Shown: positions 62,405 to 64,000 of the stretch, in pieces
How the letters are laid out: each line of letters starts with the position of its first letter
Numbering within the stretch: the first letter of the stretch is position 1
Assembly: GCF_900473965.1 (NCBI RefSeq)
Contig: NZ_UCNJ01000012.1
Span: 425,060 to 489,059, forward strand
Direction of reading: 5' to 3'
DNA from: Synechococcus sp. UW179A
GTDB taxonomy: Bacteria; Cyanobacteriota; Cyanobacteriia; PCC-6307; Cyanobiaceae
DNA length: 64,000 nt
Position numbers and translations under genes: made by a program
The notes under the pieces: generated by a model
Told to the model about the DNA's origin: nothing
The model's database searches: none
Seen by the model: only the letters and a program-made list of their open reading frames with translations

Positions 62405-62563
62405 ATGTCGACCTCAACCCCAACCTGCGCTTGTGAGCCCTGCGATTGCAGCATTACTGCTGATGCGGCTATCGAAAAAGACGGAAAGCTGTTCTGCTCT
62501 CAGCCTTGCGCTGATGGACATGCAGGTGGGGATCAATGCTGCACCAGCTGCGAGTGCTGTTAA
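62405..62563 (+). CDS. Bacterial metallothionein (SmtA/BmtA type), 52 residues
   Basis: MSTSTPTCACEPCDCSITAD, AAIEKDGKLFCSQPCADGHA, then GGDQCCTSCECC. Nine of the first sixteen and last fifteen positions fit the cyanobacterial SmtA pattern: CACEPC-C, a central AI..DG..(Y/F)CS..CADGH, and a Cys-rich end. SmtA binds four Zn(II) or Cd(II) through Cys and His. Eleven Cys and one His are present. A terminator follows; no SmtB-type repressor gene is adjacent. Confidence 0.88.
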   Translation: MSTSTPTCACEPCDCSITADAAIEKDGKLFCSQPCADGHAGGDQCCTSCECC

Positions 62564-62593
62564 TTCCTTAACACACGCTTTGAACAAGCAAGT

Positions 62594-62619
62594 CCCCGCT
62601 CGATCGAGTGGGGTTTTTT
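62594..62619 (+). terminator. Metallothionein terminator
   Basis: CCCCGCTCGATCGAGTGGGG forms a near-palindromic hairpin followed by TTTTTT, 31 bases after the metallothionein stop. Confidence 0.85.
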
Positions 62620-62995
62620 GGATGCCAATAAAGACTGTGATCAACCCGCCCAAGAGCACTAATGGGCAAAAATCCTGTGTAGTTTCACATGGCGGCTAGA
62701 GACCATGGCCCGCTGAATTATCAATCCCAGGCGGCTTGGATGAGAACCGCTGCAATGTCTTGACTCTCAGCAAAGAACAAAGACAAAAATTTCACTAGCT
62801 GGCTAGCGCAACATTCCAGAGGACAAATAAAAACCAATAAAACCCTCAGTGATCTTTCTTTGTGTGCGCCAACTTCAGACTCGGCACGGGGGTCGAGCTG
62901 ATGCTGCAATAATTGAAGAGACTTAAGACATTTCTGACAAGATTTAACAGATAAAACTGCAAATAAATCTGGTCATTCTCTTCTCAACTGCTCTC
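62620..62995. other. Gene-free A+T-rich stretch
   Basis: No supported gene. It separates the metallothionein from the precursor array; a lost precursor may have stood near its right edge, because an array spacer block begins at 62996. Confidence 0.35.
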
Positions 62996-63055
62996 AATTG
63001 TGCCAGGTATTGAAGGTTGATTCATGAGCTTTTAGGGGTGATTGAAGCAATAAAA
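62996..63055 (-). repeat. Array spacer block 1 of 3
   Basis: Contains TGCCAGGTATTGAAGG-TTGATT and GGGGTGATTGAAG, shared with blocks 2 and 3. It follows the terminator of the first precursor gene on the minus strand. Confidence 0.75.
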
Positions 63056-63079
63056 AGCCCCTGCGGTTGCAGGGGCTTT
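63051..63079 (-). terminator. Terminator of the first Nif11-type precursor gene
   Basis: Perfect hairpin AAAGCCCCTGC-GGTT-GCAGGGGCTTT; on the minus strand it ends in a T-run (TTTTTATT). Confidence 0.85.
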
Positions 63080-63154
63080 GAGTGTTTAGGCTGTCAACAC
63101 TGCTTTATCCTGGTAAGTAGAACTGCTACTGACCTTTGCACTTTGAGACTTACA

Positions 63155-63403
63155 CTAAAGAACATCCATTCCCACATAACTCCAAGAACACCTGTACTGC
63201 CCCCCGCAATCTCCGCCAGCCGCGCCTTCTAGCTCACCATCAGACGGGGTTTGGCGATGTGCTTTTAACTCTTCTGTGGTTATCGAGAAGCCTGCAGCTT
63301 TGGCAATGGCTACAACATCAGCTCCTTCTGCTTTGAGTTGTTCCTGCAGTGAAGTGTCTACTTGAACCTTGGCGATGAATGCCTTCAGTTGTTCTTCTGA
63401 CAT
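63155..63403 (-). CDS. Nif11-leader precursor peptide (prochlorosin/ProcA type)
   Basis: 82 residues. The leader MSEEQLKAFIAKVQVDTSLQ, EQLKAEGADVVAIAKAAGFS and the end SDGELEGAAGG (double-Gly cut after residue 64) closely match the Nif11-derived leaders of prochlorosins. The predicted core is DCGGQYRCSWSYVGMDVL, with two Cys and two Ser and no Thr, so up to two lanthionine rings are possible. Prochlorosin cores are modified by ProcM and exported by a peptidase-containing ABC transporter; neither is in the window. Confidence 0.88.
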   Translation of the reverse strand: MSEEQLKAFIAKVQVDTSLQEQLKAEGADVVAIAKAAGFSITTEELKAHRQTPSDGELEGAAGGDCGGQYRCSWSYVGMDVL

Positions 63404-63473
63404 TGGTATCGGTAGTCTTTAGTGGTTATAGCAACGGTCTGCTGCAGTGCCTGTGACTAATATTTACTGCGCC

Positions 63474-63536
63474 CAATCGTGCCAGGTATTGAAGGCTGAT
63501 TTATGGTCTTCTTGGGGTGATTGAAGAAATAAAACC
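63474..63536 (-). repeat. Array spacer block 2 of 3
   Basis: CAATCGTGCCAGGTATTGAA followed by GGCTGATT and GGGGTGATTGAAG. On the minus strand it lies between the second precursor's terminator region and the conserved leader (63428-63473) of the first precursor. Confidence 0.8.
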
Positions 63537-63671
63537 CCCTGTCAATGCAGAGGCTTTGAGGGTGTAAGTTTTGAAGACGAGGGGAATACCAATGCTATAC
63601 TCTCATCCCACACCACTGAGTTTACTCATCTCCTGCCAGTTAGCAAATAACCCTCCAGTTTTCTCAGCCAT

Positions 63672-63880
63672 TTAGTTAGTTTTCTTCCAGCACTGACCTC
63701 CAGACACGCCTTCTAGTTCCTCTTCACTGAGTTCAGTAATCTTATCAGCAGTGAATTCGTGGCCATGTTCTTTAGCAATGCCTACAACATCTTCAGGTGA
63801 CTTAGCTGCTTTTAGTTTCTCCTGAAGATTGGAATCACCTTTGACTTTGGAGAAAATGCCTTGAGTTGTTCTAGGGACAT
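63672..63880 (-). pseudogene. Second Nif11-type precursor gene, one-base frameshift
   Basis: From ATG 63880: MSLEQLKAF, then a missing base in the T run of GCATTTTCTCC (~63853), after which the other frame reads SKVKGDSNLQEKLKAAKSPE, VVGIAKEHGHEFTADKITEL and SEEELEGVSGG, core QCWKKTN, stop. The leader is a Nif11 type and the double-Gly is intact. The predicted core has seven residues with one Cys and one Thr. Length 209 bases is not a multiple of three. It may be a sequencing error in a homopolymer or a true pseudogene. Confidence 0.75.
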
Positions 63881-63950
63881 GGGTATCAGGTCTGTCAAGC
63901 AGTCATAGCAACGGTCTGCTGCAGAGGCTTTGGCTAATACTTACAGCGCT

Positions 63951-64000
63951 CAATCGTGCCAGGTATTGAAGGCTGATTGATGGTCTTTTTGGGCTGATTG
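63951..64000 (-). repeat. Array spacer block 3 of 3, cut by the window edge
   Basis: CAATCGTGCCAGGTATTGAA then GGCTGATTGATGGTC. It matches block 2 and implies that a further precursor gene lies just beyond base 64000. Confidence 0.75.

Noticed and set aside
1..64000. CRISPR array, tRNA or rRNA genes, integrase or transposase
   Set aside because: Looked for by eye (regular spaced repeats, tRNA arm patterns, recombinase motifs) and not found. A tRNAscan or profile search would be decisive.

Overview
The window reads as a chromosome segment of a marine picocyanobacterium of the Synechococcus type. It carries an allophycocyanin beta-18 gene (apcF), pcyA, psb28, a Gun4-domain gene, sipA, a type I glutamine synthetase without the adenylylation tyrosine, a high-light-inducible protein and Nif11/prochlorosin-type peptide precursors. 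Phycobilisome genes argue against Prochlorococcus. No tRNA, rRNA, CRISPR array, integrase or transposase was recognised.

Layout. 1-23 kb is a dense housekeeping core: 3' end of sir, a VanX-like dipeptidase, recG, tsf-rpsB, a family 2 glycosyltransferase, a devBCA exporter downstream of pcyA, two M16 peptidase genes, sipA, bioY, lspA, an FHA-fused class A penicillin-binding protein, a DUF697 GTPase, a group II PLP decarboxylase, tadA, an aminotransferase, apcF and glnA. 24.8-32.95 kb is an A+T-rich decaying island. It lies between glnA and two further copies of the glnA 3' end, each preceded by a broken DUF1651 gene. It contains a pepN remnant, a 477-residue surface-type protein, two paralogous small exported proteins, a Zn-ribbon protein and an SDR oxidoreductase. 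The arrangement looks like two tandem insertions at one attachment site. 33-51 kb is core again: a methyltransferase, an anti-sigma-type kinase, a Gun4 protein, mnmH, psb28, two AI-2E family permeases, an alanyl-tRNA-synthetase-like protein with an N-terminal export or anchor segment, secDF, pdhB, ispE, rsmA, a uridine-kinase-like protein, yraN and rlmH. 51-58.9 kb holds transporters, an SGNH hydrolase and a umuDC operon with a full-consensus cyanobacterial LexA box. 58.9-64 kb is a loose region of very small genes: an Hli protein, a 52-residue metallothionein, and at the right edge a repeated array of Nif11/prochlorosin-like precursors on the minus strand that continues beyond the window.

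The most interesting items are the glnA-tail tandem island, the prochlorosin-like array with its conserved inter-gene blocks, the AlaRS-like protein, the rpsB leader with crossing complementary pairs, and several genes inactivated by exactly one lesion.

All family assignments come from reading motifs and overall protein character by eye. No database search or alignment program was run.
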